A stretch of DNA of 50,592 nt from Acidobacteriota bacterium (GTDB taxonomy: Bacteria > Acidobacteriota > Vicinamibacteria > Fen-336): the NCBI GenBank assembly GCA_022340545.1, contig JAJDNV010000014.1, positions 1 to 50,592 on the forward strand, read 5' to 3'. How positions within the stretch are numbered: position 1 is the first letter of the stretch; each line of letters starts with the position of its first letter. The notes under the pieces were generated by a model. The model was not told where the DNA came from and searched no databases. It saw only the letters and a list, made by a program, of their open reading frames with translations. The translations under genes were made by a program, and so were the position numbers. This document shows positions 24,593 through 33,134 of the stretch, one piece after another.

Positions 24593-26803
24593 CTAGAATC
24601 GGAGGTTGTAGTTCAGCTTGAGACGTGCCGAGCTCTCCTCGATTCTGAACCGATCCTCGCCCGGCCGCTTCCACGAGTTGGAGTTCCAGACAAACAGGAT
24701 TTCATTGCCCGGTTTGAGAATCCACCGAAATCGCGACTGCCAGCCTATCTCCTCGGACACATTGTCGTATTGAATGAAGCTGGTTAGCGACATGTCCGGG
24801 CTGAAGAATATGTTTGCATTGATACGATAGATCTGCGTTACAAAATCCCCATCCGGGAGATCAACGCTACTCCGTTCGTACTCCATTCCGACAAATATCG
24901 GCGTATTGATCTTGTACCCAAACTCCACGCTGACGTCACGGCGTCGCCCATTGAAGAACGACCCCCAACTATACGCGGGCTTCAACCACACTCTCCGTCG
25001 CTGGGCGCTGTCAACTTGGACACCGAACCTCCAGAAGTTGTAGACGCCGGCGGGGATGGTGATCGACTCCTTCGGGAAGATCTCAAACACCTCGTCCAGA
25101 CGTTCGTAGTTGGAGGTCGCCGATAGCGCAATCCGATCGCCGGACAGAAAGCTGACGTCCAAAGGAGTGAGCGGTATCCTTCTCGTGAGCAATCTGTTGT
25201 CGAAATCCGCAATATAGAACAACCCTGCGCCCGAGACAGTCTGGAGGATGCCGTACTTGTGGGGCCGGGGACCGAACGCTGCCTCCGCATAGCTCTCCTT
25301 GATCCCCAGTCTTGGCACGAATCCAATGCCGGCCCTGTAGTTCTCTCCTATCTCCTGATGTCCAATTCGAGCTCTCACCAGGTCGTTCGGGTAGTTGAGG
25401 TCCGCGCCCCAGGAGACATCGTCGCCCTCAAGGCCGTCGGTGAAGGACTTGAGGCCGAAAGCGGTGAATGCCAGGACCTCATCCCCTCTGAAGCTGGCTG
25501 TTGCCAGTCGCAGGTCGAGGCCGAGGAGCTGATTGCTCGCGGCGAAGAGCGCATTGCCGATGGTGCCGATGGCACCGACGTATGATTGGCTGCCAAGATT
25601 CCGGGTCACCCTGGCAACCGTAAACGTCCTGGAGTCGTCTGGCCTATCGGTGATGTTCTGAAAGCCGAGATTCCACCGACCGGCCTGCCCAGTAACCTTC
25701 CCGCCCCAGACGAGGGGTATGGGATTGCCGTCCTGGTCCAGTCCAATTCTTCTCGAAAAGAACGCGATGTTTCTCTGGGTCTTGCTGTTCGTCGAATCCC
25801 CGCTCAGGCCGAAATTGAAATACTGAGCGCCGTCCAGGAAGAAGTCCCGCTTCTCGGGAAAGAGCAGGCTGAACCGGGTGAGATTGATCTGCCGACTATC
25901 CACCTCGGTCTGGGCGAAATCCGTGTTGATGGTCAAGGCTGCCTTGATCCCCGGCGTGACCCGATAGAAGACATCGCCTCCCAGGTTGAACAAGGGATTC
26001 TCATTCCTGATGTAGTTGCTGTTGCCAGACTGTGGATGGTCAATGCCGGTTATCGCGTATGGCCGAAGGTCCAGGCCGATGCCTTTCGTGATGCCTTCGA
26101 GGCCCGTCAGTAGGCCGGCGTCAGAGACCTGGAATCTATACGAGTTGAGATTGGCCACCGGCCAGTAGGTGACCTCCTCCTTTCGCTTGATGTTCCGAAT
26201 CAGCTTGAGACCCCAGGTCGCCTGGCCGGCTTTGAAGTTCAGTGTCTTGAAGGGAATGGCGATCTCCGCATCCCAGCCAGTGTCGTGGATGTGTGCTCTT
26301 CCCTCCCACAGGCCATCCCAGTTCTTGTTGAAGCCTGCTCCGTTCTCGCTCACCAATGCATCGCCGATCGAGCCCTTGGGTCCAATCTGGAACCAGTAGC
26401 CGTTTCGCTTGTCCAGGAATGTGTCGAAGATGATTTGAACGCGGTCGTCATTACCGAGGCTGACGTCGCGGGCGAGCTCGTTGGCGGTGATCTTTGCGGG
26501 ATCATCGGCGCATTTGATTCCTATGTATATGGACTCTCTGTCATAGAGAATCAGAAACTCGGTGTCCTCGGACGAGGGCTCTCCCAGTCGGGGAACCCGC
26601 TGAACGAGTTCTGTGACGCTGGCCGCGTTCTTCCAGGCGTCTTCGACGAGTACTCCGTCGATTGTCGGAGGCGACGAGGTGAAGACCGCCGCTATTTCGT
26701 CAGACGAATAGAGGAGAGTGGATGAACCAAACAGCAAGAAGGGGATCAGGAGGGAGTTCAACGCAGCGAGTCGGGGCGACTTCAGAGGGTGTGTGTGTTG
26801 CAT
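24593..26803 (-). CDS. DUF5916 outer-membrane protein with CBM9-like domain
   Basis: A 736-residue exported protein from ATG 26803. The signal peptide contains LLIPFLLFGSSTLLYSS; a start at 26878 gives 25 extra residues but an implausible N-terminus. Residues about 40-225 match the carbohydrate-binding family 9-like fold found in these proteins (TIDGVLVEDAWKNA; LYDRESIYIGIKC; WDAEIAIPFKTL). The remainder is beta-strand rich with aromatic girdles and ends in a terminal Phe (LKLNYNLRF), the pattern of an outer-membrane beta-barrel. FSLLFPEKRDFFLDGAQYF is a family hallmark. Function is unknown; a role in surface glycan handling is only suggested by the GH2 neighbour. Base composition is clearly lower in GC than the flanks, suggesting transfer. 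Confidence 0.82.
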   Translation of the reverse strand: MQHTHPLKSPRLAALNSLLIPFLLFGSSTLLYSSDEIAAVFTSSPPTIDGVLVEDAWKNAASVTELVQRVPRLGEPSSEDTEFLILYDRESIYIGIKCADDPAKITANELARDVSLGNDDRVQIIFDTFLDKRNGYWFQIGPKGSIGDALVSENGAGFNKNWDGLWEGRAHIHDTGWDAEIAIPFKTLNFKAGQATWGLKLIRNIKRKEEVTYWPVANLNSYRFQVSDAGLLTGLEGITKGIGLDLRPYAITGIDHPQSGNSNYIRNENPLFNLGGDVFYRVTPGIKAALTINTDFAQTEVDSRQINLTRFSLLFPEKRDFFLDGAQYFNFGLSGDSTNSKTQRNIAFFSRRIGLDQDGNPIPLVWGGKVTGQAGRWNLGFQNITDRPDDSRTFTVARVTRNLGSQSYVGAIGTIGNALFAASNQLLGLDLRLATASFRGDEVLAFTAFGLKSFTDGLEGDDVSWGADLNYPNDLVRARIGHQEIGENYRAGIGFVPRLGIKESYAEAAFGPRPHKYGILQTVSGAGLFYIADFDNRLLTRRIPLTPLDVSFLSGDRIALSATSNYERLDEVFEIFPKESITIPAGVYNFWRFGVQVDSAQRRRVWLKPAYSWGSFFNGRRRDVSVEFGYKINTPIFVGMEYERSSVDLPDGDFVTQIYRINANIFFSPDMSLTSFIQYDNVSEEIGWQSRFRWILKPGNEILFVWNSNSWKRPGEDRFRIEESSARLKLNYNLRF

Positions 26804-26939
26804 CGAAAGGGTTGGCCTCTGGGGCAGAAGAGAGCGTAGGGTATCGAGTTGAAGTCTGGTGTTGGGACGGTCTTCCATGAGGGGCGTGAGAGGCGTCTCG
26901 TCATCCGGCGCTGGCGGTCGCGCCCGGGTCGAGGACGCA

Positions 26940-28754
26940 CTACGGAGCGCTGCGCTGCCAGTCCGTGGCCAGCTCGGCGTAAAAGCGCTGCATCACGAAG
27001 AAGGCCTTCTTCTTGTGCCCGCGCTCGGACACGAGTCCCTTGCGGTTGAAGAAGTCCTGGATGTGTGGCAGTTGGCGACGGGGTGAGCGGAAGTCCATCA
27101 GGATCCAGGGCGTCGTGCCGCGGAGGAAGGGAATGCGTTTCAGCATCGCGACCTGGTGCTCGTAGAGCGACTCCTGGTACTCCTCGGTCCAGCGGGTGAG
27201 CGCGTCGCCGTGGTGACCGTAGGCTGCGCCCCCTCCGAACTCGCTCATCACCAGGGGCTTGTCGTAGGCTGACTTCCAACGCACGCGATCACACAGCTCC
27301 GGAAGGCCCCGGTACCAGCCGATGTACTCGTTGCAGCCGAGGACGTCGAGCTCGTCGCCGAGCGGGTCGTCGATGAGGAGCGTCGTGTCGTCGATGTCGT
27401 GGATCTCGAGGGCGGCCGTCACGAGGCGCGTGGGGTCCAGCTCCCGCACACGTGCGACGAGGCGGGTCAGGAAGGAGTTGCGCGCCGGTCCGATTGGTGT
27501 CTCGTTGCCCACCGACCAGAGGATGATCGACGCCCGGTTGCGGTCGCGGATCACGTTCTCGCTGAGCTGCTGGCGAGCGTTGTCGAAGGTGGCGGGGTTG
27601 TCCCACTGGATGGTCCAGTACACGGGCACCTCGGACCACACGAGCACACCGAGCCGGTCCGCCTCGCGGATCATGGCTTCGCTGTGGGGGTAGTGCGCCA
27701 GTCGGACGAAGTTGCCGCCCATCTCCTTGACCCAGCCGAGCAGGATGCGCGCGTCTTCGACCGAGTAGGCACGGCCCGTGCGCAGAGGGGCCTCCGCGTG
27801 GGCACTCACGCCGCGCAGGAAGATCGGCTCACCGTTGAGCAGCATCTCGGTGCCTTCGACCTCGACGGAGCGAAAGCCGATGGAATCACGCACGCGGTCC
27901 GTCTCGGACACCACGGCCACGTCGTAGAGCTTGGGGTCTTCCGGAGACCACAGGCTGACACGGGCCGGGAACCGGAACGAGGCGAAACCCTCCGGGTCGG
28001 TGGCGACGGTGTGGGCAATCCCGGCCTCTGGTATCTCGATGGTCAGCTTCTGCTGGAGCTGGCTCCCAGCGAGGCGCACCCATCCGGCGATCTCGTTCAA
28101 CGACCCCTTGCGGAGCTGTACGACGTAGTCGGCGACGTATGTCTCGGGAACCTCGACCAGTGAGACGGGGCCCGTGATGCCGCCGTAGTTCCACCAGTCG
28201 GTGTTGACCGTGGGCACGCCGTCCCGTCGGCGCACGTTGTCCACCTTGACGACGAGAAAGTTCCCCGTTGGCTTCACCCGGTCGGTGATCTCGAAGTTGA
28301 AGGGCGTGAAGCCACCGTCGTGCTCGCCCAGCCGCTCGCCGTTCAGATACACGATGGCACGCTGGCTGACCGCACCGAAGTGCGCGAACACCCTCGTGTG
28401 GGGCAGGGTCTCGTAGTCGAAGGATTTCTTGTACCAGACCGTGCCCTCGTAGAGGAGCAGCTCCGGCCGCTGAGTATTCCAATCGCCTGGGACGTCGAGC
28501 CTTCGGGACGCATCGAAGTCGTATTCGACGCGGTCGCTCTTGGTCTTGGGCTTCTCGTTCTTGAAGAAACCGTTCGCCAGAGGCTCGAGGCGATAGTCGT
28601 AGTAGCCGTTCTCGTACGGATCGACGATCGTCTGCCACTCACCGTCCAGGCGCGTGATCTTCCGAGCTTCGATGTTCGTGATCAGTTCCGCCGCGCTCAC
28701 GCTGTGGGCGGCGATCAGTGCCACTACGCTGGCGGCGAGGCGCGGACCTCTCAT
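26940..28754 (-). CDS. GH2 family glycosidase (beta-glucuronidase/galactosidase-like), secreted
   Basis: A 604-residue exported glycoside hydrolase. Signal peptide residues 1-22 (SVVALIAAHSVSA). Domains in order: jelly-roll sugar-binding (about 30-200), immunoglobulin-like (205-300) and the TIM barrel (305-600). The acid/base is E418 (WSVGNETP) and the nucleophile E505 (VMSEFGGG), both intact. The size and the GGNFVRLAHYPHSEAM segment resemble beta-glucuronidase. AGGAGA precedes the ATG at good spacing. The exact sugar cannot be read from sequence. It lies upstream of the DUF5916 gene on the same strand, with 136 bases between. Confidence 0.92.
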   Translation of the reverse strand: MRGPRLAASVVALIAAHSVSAAELITNIEARKITRLDGEWQTIVDPYENGYYDYRLEPLANGFFKNEKPKTKSDRVEYDFDASRRLDVPGDWNTQRPELLLYEGTVWYKKSFDYETLPHTRVFAHFGAVSQRAIVYLNGERLGEHDGGFTPFNFEITDRVKPTGNFLVVKVDNVRRRDGVPTVNTDWWNYGGITGPVSLVEVPETYVADYVVQLRKGSLNEIAGWVRLAGSQLQQKLTIEIPEAGIAHTVATDPEGFASFRFPARVSLWSPEDPKLYDVAVVSETDRVRDSIGFRSVEVEGTEMLLNGEPIFLRGVSAHAEAPLRTGRAYSVEDARILLGWVKEMGGNFVRLAHYPHSEAMIREADRLGVLVWSEVPVYWTIQWDNPATFDNARQQLSENVIRDRNRASIILWSVGNETPIGPARNSFLTRLVARVRELDPTRLVTAALEIHDIDDTTLLIDDPLGDELDVLGCNEYIGWYRGLPELCDRVRWKSAYDKPLVMSEFGGGAAYGHHGDALTRWTEEYQESLYEHQVAMLKRIPFLRGTTPWILMDFRSPRRQLPHIQDFFNRKGLVSERGHKKKAFFVMQRFYAELATDWQRSAP

Positions 28755-28860
28755 GATTCATCTCTCCTTGTTAGAACCCGGCCCCCCATCATACGTTGGG
28801 GCGGGATGGAGCAGGGCGGGCCCTTGACGAGCCGTGGAGCCGAGCGCGTGCCAGAGATGG

Positions 28861-30174
28861 TCAGGCGCCCTCGAGCTCCGGCAACTTCCAGCTGGCCCAG
28901 GCACCGACGAGGCCGAGTGCGGAAAGCGCGAGGATCACCACTGGCACGGAGAAGGCCTGGGCCACTGCCCCCGTGCCGCCGAGCAGCAGCAGGACGACCC
29001 CGATCACGCTGTTGCTGACCGCGACGTAGTCCGTGCGGCGGTTGCCGCTGGCGAGGTCGACAACATAGGTCTTGCGACCGAGGCGCACACCGCTGTGGGC
29101 CACGCTGAGGACCAGAAAGGCCAGCGGGTAGAACCAGAACTGACCGGCGAGCCGGGGTGCGGCGGTCTCGACGGTGAACGCGAAGACCCCGAGCGAGCCG
29201 GCGATCAGCGCGCCCACGACCATCACGCGGCGGCTCGACCAGTCCGCGAGACGACCCCACACCGGGGCGCTGATCATCGACGCCATCCCAGCGGCGAGGA
29301 TGAAGACACCGAGCTGTCTGACCGTCCCCGCCGCGTGCTGGCGGGCGAGCACCACGTAGTAGGGCGCGGTGAGCGCGGAGCACAAGAGCAACGAGCGGGC
29401 GAGGACGAAGCGCCGGAAGGGCGCATCGTCCCGGAGCAGGCTCAGCTTCCGGATGGCGTGGGCCAGCGCGTTTCCACCCCCCTCGGTCTCGCCGGGCTCC
29501 TCCACGACGAAGGCGTAGACGACGGCCGCCAGCAGCCAGAGTCCCGCCGCGAAGAGCAGGAGGACGAAGAAGCGGGCCGACGAAACCTCGTCCGCCTGGA
29601 GACCAGCGAGGGCGGCGCCGACGCCGAGGGAGGCGAGACCCGCGGCGCTGGCGCTGAGTCCGTTCACGCGGCCTCGGCGTGTCCGGGGGATCGTCTTGCC
29701 GAGCACGTCCTTGGACGCCACTGAGGACAGCCCCCGGGCGAGGCTGAACACGACCAGGCACGCGATGAGGCCAGCCCCGGCCGCCGGGCCGGACAGGGTC
29801 AGGGCCACCATGGCCATGGCCGCCACCGCCACCGCCTGGAGAACCGCGCCGAGCATCCACACCCACTTGCGCACCGGCTTGCGCCTCACGTAGGCGGCGA
29901 TCGCCAGCTGGGGAATGAGCGAGCCGGACTCCCGCACCGGGACCAGGAGCCCGGTCAGCACCACCGGGGCCCCGAGGGCGGACATGAGCCAGGCGAGCGT
30001 CGTCTTGGGGTTGGCGACGGCGTCACCCAGTTTCGTGAGAAACGAGCTGCCGATGAGGAGGAAGAAGTTGCGGGGAACCTCGGTGCAGGCCTCCTCCGAG
30101 ATGTCGCGGCAGATCCGCGCATCCTCCTCGTTCACCAGCCGGGAGTAGAGATTCTCGGAAATACTCGAGGCCAT
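28861..30174 (-). CDS. MFS transporter
   Basis: A 437-residue integral membrane protein with about 12 hydrophobic helices. It begins with an unusually long soluble N-terminus of about 35 residues (SRLVNEEDARICRDISEEAC). The first-half inter-helix loop contains GKTIPRTRRGRVNGLSASAAG, reminding of a class of MFS proteins that sense or move sugars, and a second-half loop reads WGRLADWSSRRVMVVGA. The gene is co-directional with GH2, 106 bases upstream of it, so it may take up the released sugars. Substrate unknown. Divergent from the gene at 30214. Confidence 0.88.
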   Translation of the reverse strand: MASSISENLYSRLVNEEDARICRDISEEACTEVPRNFFLLIGSSFLTKLGDAVANPKTTLAWLMSALGAPVVLTGLLVPVRESGSLIPQLAIAAYVRRKPVRKWVWMLGAVLQAVAVAAMAMVALTLSGPAAGAGLIACLVVFSLARGLSSVASKDVLGKTIPRTRRGRVNGLSASAAGLASLGVGAALAGLQADEVSSARFFVLLLFAAGLWLLAAVVYAFVVEEPGETEGGGNALAHAIRKLSLLRDDAPFRRFVLARSLLLCSALTAPYYVVLARQHAAGTVRQLGVFILAAGMASMISAPVWGRLADWSSRRVMVVGALIAGSLGVFAFTVETAAPRLAGQFWFYPLAFLVLSVAHSGVRLGRKTYVVDLASGNRRTDYVAVSNSVIGVVLLLLGGTGAVAQAFSVPVVILALSALGLVGAWASWKLPELEGA

Positions 30175-30213
30175 CGTCTGCCGTGCCCAGCCCCGAGCTT
30201 AACTGATGCGTAC

Positions 30214-30816
30214 ATGGGGGCGAGGACGAATTACACGCCCCTCCGGATGGTCAACATCGCGGGGGGGCCCGCGATGGACAGCCTGAACGCGTTGCTGCTT
30301 CTGCGGCGCGAACACCCACGGTTGCCCCACGATCGTCCGGTCCATGTCCACGTCCTCGACCTCGACGCCGCTGGCGCAGGTTTCGGTGGGCGGGCCCTGG
30401 CCGCACTGTTGGGCGACGGCGGGCCGCTGCGGGGCACGAAGGCAACGTTCACGTACTACCGCTACGACTGGGCCGAGAGCCAGGAGCTGCCCTCACTGGC
30501 CGGCAGCCTCGACCTCGAGGATGGAATCGTGGCCTGCTCGTCGGAAGGGGGACTCTTCGAGTACGGCACCGACGAGGTCGTCGTGGCCAACCTCGGGGCC
30601 CTGCGCCCTTTGGTGCCGCCGGGCTCGTTCATGGTCGGCTCGGTGACTCGAGACAGCGCGGTGACGCGCACCATGCGTGCGGCCAACCCACCGCAGACCA
30701 CCCGTCCCCGTAGCCTCGAGAGATTTGAGACTCTCATCAAACGCGCGGGCTGGGAGCTGGATCGGGTTGCCGAGAACCTGATGACGTTCGACGTCAGACT
30801 GCAGCCGTCACAGTAG
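30214..30816 (+). CDS. Possible methyltransferase-like protein, unrecognised
   Basis: A 200-residue protein. VNIAGGPAMDSLNALLLL (about 13-30) followed by VHVHVLDLDAAGAGFG (about 43-58) looks like motif I and the acidic loop of a class I SAM-dependent methyltransferase. IVACSSEGGLFEYG and FMVGSVTRDS would be later strands. An N-terminal helix bundle usual in such enzymes is missing, so it may be short or truncated. It starts only 39 bases from the divergent MFS gene. Coding is supported by codon pattern and lack of stops; the functional guess is weak. Confidence 0.6.
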   Translation: MGARTNYTPLRMVNIAGGPAMDSLNALLLLRREHPRLPHDRPVHVHVLDLDAAGAGFGGRALAALLGDGGPLRGTKATFTYYRYDWAESQELPSLAGSLDLEDGIVACSSEGGLFEYGTDEVVVANLGALRPLVPPGSFMVGSVTRDSAVTRTMRAANPPQTTRPRSLERFETLIKRAGWELDRVAENLMTFDVRLQPSQ

Positions 30817-30827
30817 GCTCTCCTGTC

Positions 30828-32051
30828 CTACTCTTCCGGGGCTGCCGGCTCTGTCTGCCCCGGGCGGGGCGCCGCCCGGGCCAGGGTTTCCCGGAGCGCA
30901 AATGCGGCGGGCTTCGGCCGGTAGTCGTTGTCGAAGATGAGTGGAATGTCCTCGAGGTGGGTGAGGGTCTCGACGGTGGTGGGATACCGGTCGGTGAAGG
31001 TCCAGAGCGTCACCCCCCGGCACTCGGGCACTGCGAGACACGCCTGGGTGACGGTGGCGTAGACCTTCGCTTGTCGGGCGAGGGCCGCCGCCTCGTCGTA
31101 GCCGAAGCCCAGCGTCAGGACGTCCCTCGCGGTCCGGGTAAAGACGTTGAGCTCGGTGATCTCCACCTGGACACCCAGTTCGGCGAAGTGCCGGAGAGTG
31201 GTCTCGATCTGCTCACGCGTGGGGTCAGGGTTACCGAGGAGGGGCAGCACGTGACCCTGGAAACCCACCCCGTCGAGCGGCGCCCCCTCTTCGCGCAGCT
31301 CCTTCACCAGGCGGTAGTACCTCTCCTGCTTGGGGCCGGGCTGCAGGACCCCGAACTCATTCAGGAACAGCCGGGCCCCAGGGTCGGCCTGCCGCGCGAG
31401 GCGCAGGGCCTCGCCGATGTAGCCGGGTCCGAGCACCTGGGAGAAGACGTGCTGCGCCAGCCCATCGCCCCTCGACCGGTCGCCGAAGGGCACGAGGGGC
31501 TCGTTCACCACGTCCCAGGTCTCGACTCGGCCGGCGTAGCGGCCGGCCACCGTCCGGATGTGGTCCTCCATCAGAGCCCGGAGCTCCCCGGGGTTGGTCA
31601 GGGCCGACAGGTATTCCGGGTTCGGCGGGTCCACGACCTGTCCGTAGACGAGGGTATGACCCCGGACCCGCATTCCGTGGGCTTCGGCGAAGTCCACGAG
31701 CTGATCGGCCCTCTCGAAGTCGTAGCGCTCGCGCTCGGGATGGATGGTGCCCCACTTCATGTCCACGAACGGCGTGACCGAGTTGAACTCCCGGGCGAGG
31801 ACCGGGCCGTAGGCCGGATCGCCCTCGAGGTCGCGGACCATCACCGCCGAGCCGAAGCGCACGCCCGCGCGGTCGGCGAGGTCTCGGAGGCGTGGCCCGT
31901 CCTTCCAGGCCGCGGCTCGCTCCTCGGCGCCCTCGAGACCGAAGCGCCCGGGGGCGTTCAGCCAGATGACGGCGATGGCCAGCACGACCAGCGCGACAAT
32001 GGCTACGAAGGCCCTGATCAGGACCTTGAGGAAACGGGGAAGACGGGTCAT
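30828..32051 (-). CDS. GH10 endo-1,4-beta-xylanase, membrane-anchored
   Basis: Hydrolyses internal beta-1,4-xylosidic bonds in xylan. It has 407 residues from ATG 32051, with GGAGG about 11 bases upstream; the frame's extension to 32309 runs through the opposite strand's promoter. An uncleaved-looking helix (residues 9-31, VLIRAFVAIVALVVLAIAVIW) suggests an inner-membrane anchor facing the periplasm. The GH10 barrel spans about 55-390 with acid/base E184 (DVVNEPL) and nucleophile E300 (ITELNV); MKWGTIHPE and GHTLVYGQ are family strands. A Pro/Ala/Glu tail ends the protein. It fits functionally with the GH3 and GH127 genes at the right end of the window. Confidence 0.93.
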   Translation of the reverse strand: MTRLPRFLKVLIRAFVAIVALVVLAIAVIWLNAPGRFGLEGAEERAAAWKDGPRLRDLADRAGVRFGSAVMVRDLEGDPAYGPVLAREFNSVTPFVDMKWGTIHPERERYDFERADQLVDFAEAHGMRVRGHTLVYGQVVDPPNPEYLSALTNPGELRALMEDHIRTVAGRYAGRVETWDVVNEPLVPFGDRSRGDGLAQHVFSQVLGPGYIGEALRLARQADPGARLFLNEFGVLQPGPKQERYYRLVKELREEGAPLDGVGFQGHVLPLLGNPDPTREQIETTLRHFAELGVQVEITELNVFTRTARDVLTLGFGYDEAAALARQAKVYATVTQACLAVPECRGVTLWTFTDRYPTTVETLTHLEDIPLIFDNDYRPKPAAFALRETLARAAPRPGQTEPAAPEE

Positions 32052-32106
32052 CGATAGGACCTCCGAGTCGGTTGGGACTTTATCATCGGCCCGTCGCACG
32101 CATCTC

Positions 32107-32157
32107 TCACCGCTGTAATCCCCGCGACAGACCTCGGTAAGGCGCGTCGTCGTCCAA
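32107..32157 (+). promoter_or_regulatory. 51-bp element shared with htrA (copy A)
   Basis: Aligns without gaps to 44371-44421; about 40 of 51 bases match by hand count. The core CTGTAATCCCCGCGACAG occupies 32113-32130, and CGGTAAGGCG (32135-32144) and CGTCCAA (32151-32157) keep identical spacing in both copies. The layout TGTAATCC - about 16 bases - GGTAAG resembles an ECF-type sigma promoter; CTGT/ACAG ends could instead mark an operator. It lies 67 bases before the BON gene start. Confidence 0.6.
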
Positions 32158-32223
32158 GTCAGTGAGGCCGAGGACGACGGTCGGCCACGAGGGTTGGCGG
32201 TCCAAGGCCGGGGAGGAAGAGCC

Positions 32224-32967
32224 ATGAGAGCAGTCAAGTGGGCGGCGTTGCCGGCCGCGGTACTGGGCGTGGCGCTCGCGGCAGCGCCGGTCCGAGCGGA
32301 AGCGCCCATCCACCTGAGCGACGCTCAGGTCCAGGCGGTGGTGGAGCAGGGACTCGTGAACCGAGACATCGAGGGTGTGACAGTGGTGGCGAGGGCAGGT
32401 CACGTCACACTGACGGGCATGGTGCCGAACGCCTGGACACGGAACGAAGCGGAGGCGATCGCACTTGGGACGCGCGACGTGAAGAGCGTTGCCAACCGGG
32501 TGACGGTGGCGCGAGGAGAGAGCGACGACGCGGTTGCCCGGAAGGTGGCGCAGCAGGTCCGGCGCTACGTCCTCTATACCGTCTTCGACGACATCAACCT
32601 CAGCGTGAAGGACGGCGACGTCACCCTCACCGGTGAGGTCACCTACGGCTTCAAGGCCAAGGACATCGCCCGGATCGCGTCCAAGGTGGAGGGGGTCCAG
32701 GCTGTCCACAACGACATCCGCACGCTTCCCGCCTTCCCCTTCGATGACCACCTGCGACTGGCGCTCGCCAGCCGGCTGTACGGCGACCCGCTGTTCGAGT
32801 CCTATGCGCTGCAGGTGCCGCCGCCCATCCACATCGTGGTCGAGAACGGGAACGTCACCCTGACCGGAGCGGTCGGCACTGAGCTGGAGCGGGTGAAGGC
32901 CGGCATGATCGCCCGCCAGGTCTTCGGGGTCATGGGCGTGGAGAACGATCTGAAGGTGGCCAGCTAG
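32224..32967 (+). CDS. Periplasmic triple-BON-domain protein (OsmY-like)
   Basis: A 247-residue exported protein with a clear signal peptide (AALPAAVLGVALAAAPVRAEA). Three BON domains follow, at about 32-95, 100-165 and 170-245. Each has the (V/I)xVxxGxVTLTG strand pattern: VVARAGHVTLTGMV, LSVKDGDVTLTGEV and IVVENGNVTLTGAV. BON proteins bind phospholipid or envelope surfaces and are typically stress-induced (OsmY, DolP). The start is ATG 32224 with GGAGGAAGAG just upstream. A shared promoter-like element with htrA suggests co-regulation under envelope stress. Confidence 0.9.
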   Translation: MRAVKWAALPAAVLGVALAAAPVRAEAPIHLSDAQVQAVVEQGLVNRDIEGVTVVARAGHVTLTGMVPNAWTRNEAEAIALGTRDVKSVANRVTVARGESDDAVARKVAQQVRRYVLYTVFDDINLSVKDGDVTLTGEVTYGFKAKDIARIASKVEGVQAVHNDIRTLPAFPFDDHLRLALASRLYGDPLFESYALQVPPPIHIVVENGNVTLTGAVGTELERVKAGMIARQVFGVMGVENDLKVAS

Positions 32968-32976
32968 GTCACAAGC

Positions 32977-33015
32977 CTTCGCGACCGGAAGGAAGAGACG
33001 ATGCCGGTCGCGGAG
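32977..33015 (+). terminator. Terminator hairpin after the BON gene
   Basis: CTTCGCGACCGG (32977-32988) pairs with CCGGTCGCGGAG (33004-33015), 12 bp with one wobble-type mismatch and a 15-base loop, followed by CCCTTTC. It begins 10 bases after the BON stop. Confidence 0.55.
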
Positions 33016-33134
33016 GCCCTTTCACCTTCGACTAGGCGTCGATGACCCGTGCCATCTTCTGGGTGGGCCTCGGGCCCGGCGGCGCGCTGCAGCGTCTCAG
33101 GCCCCCGGCAGTCGCTCCTACGAGCCTTGCCTGT

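Noticed and set aside
22212-24596. 794-residue plus-strand open frame opposite the Gfo/Idh/MocA gene
   Set aside because: Low-complexity Arg/Gly/Ala sequence; real genes with motifs and ribosome sites lie on the other strand or frame.
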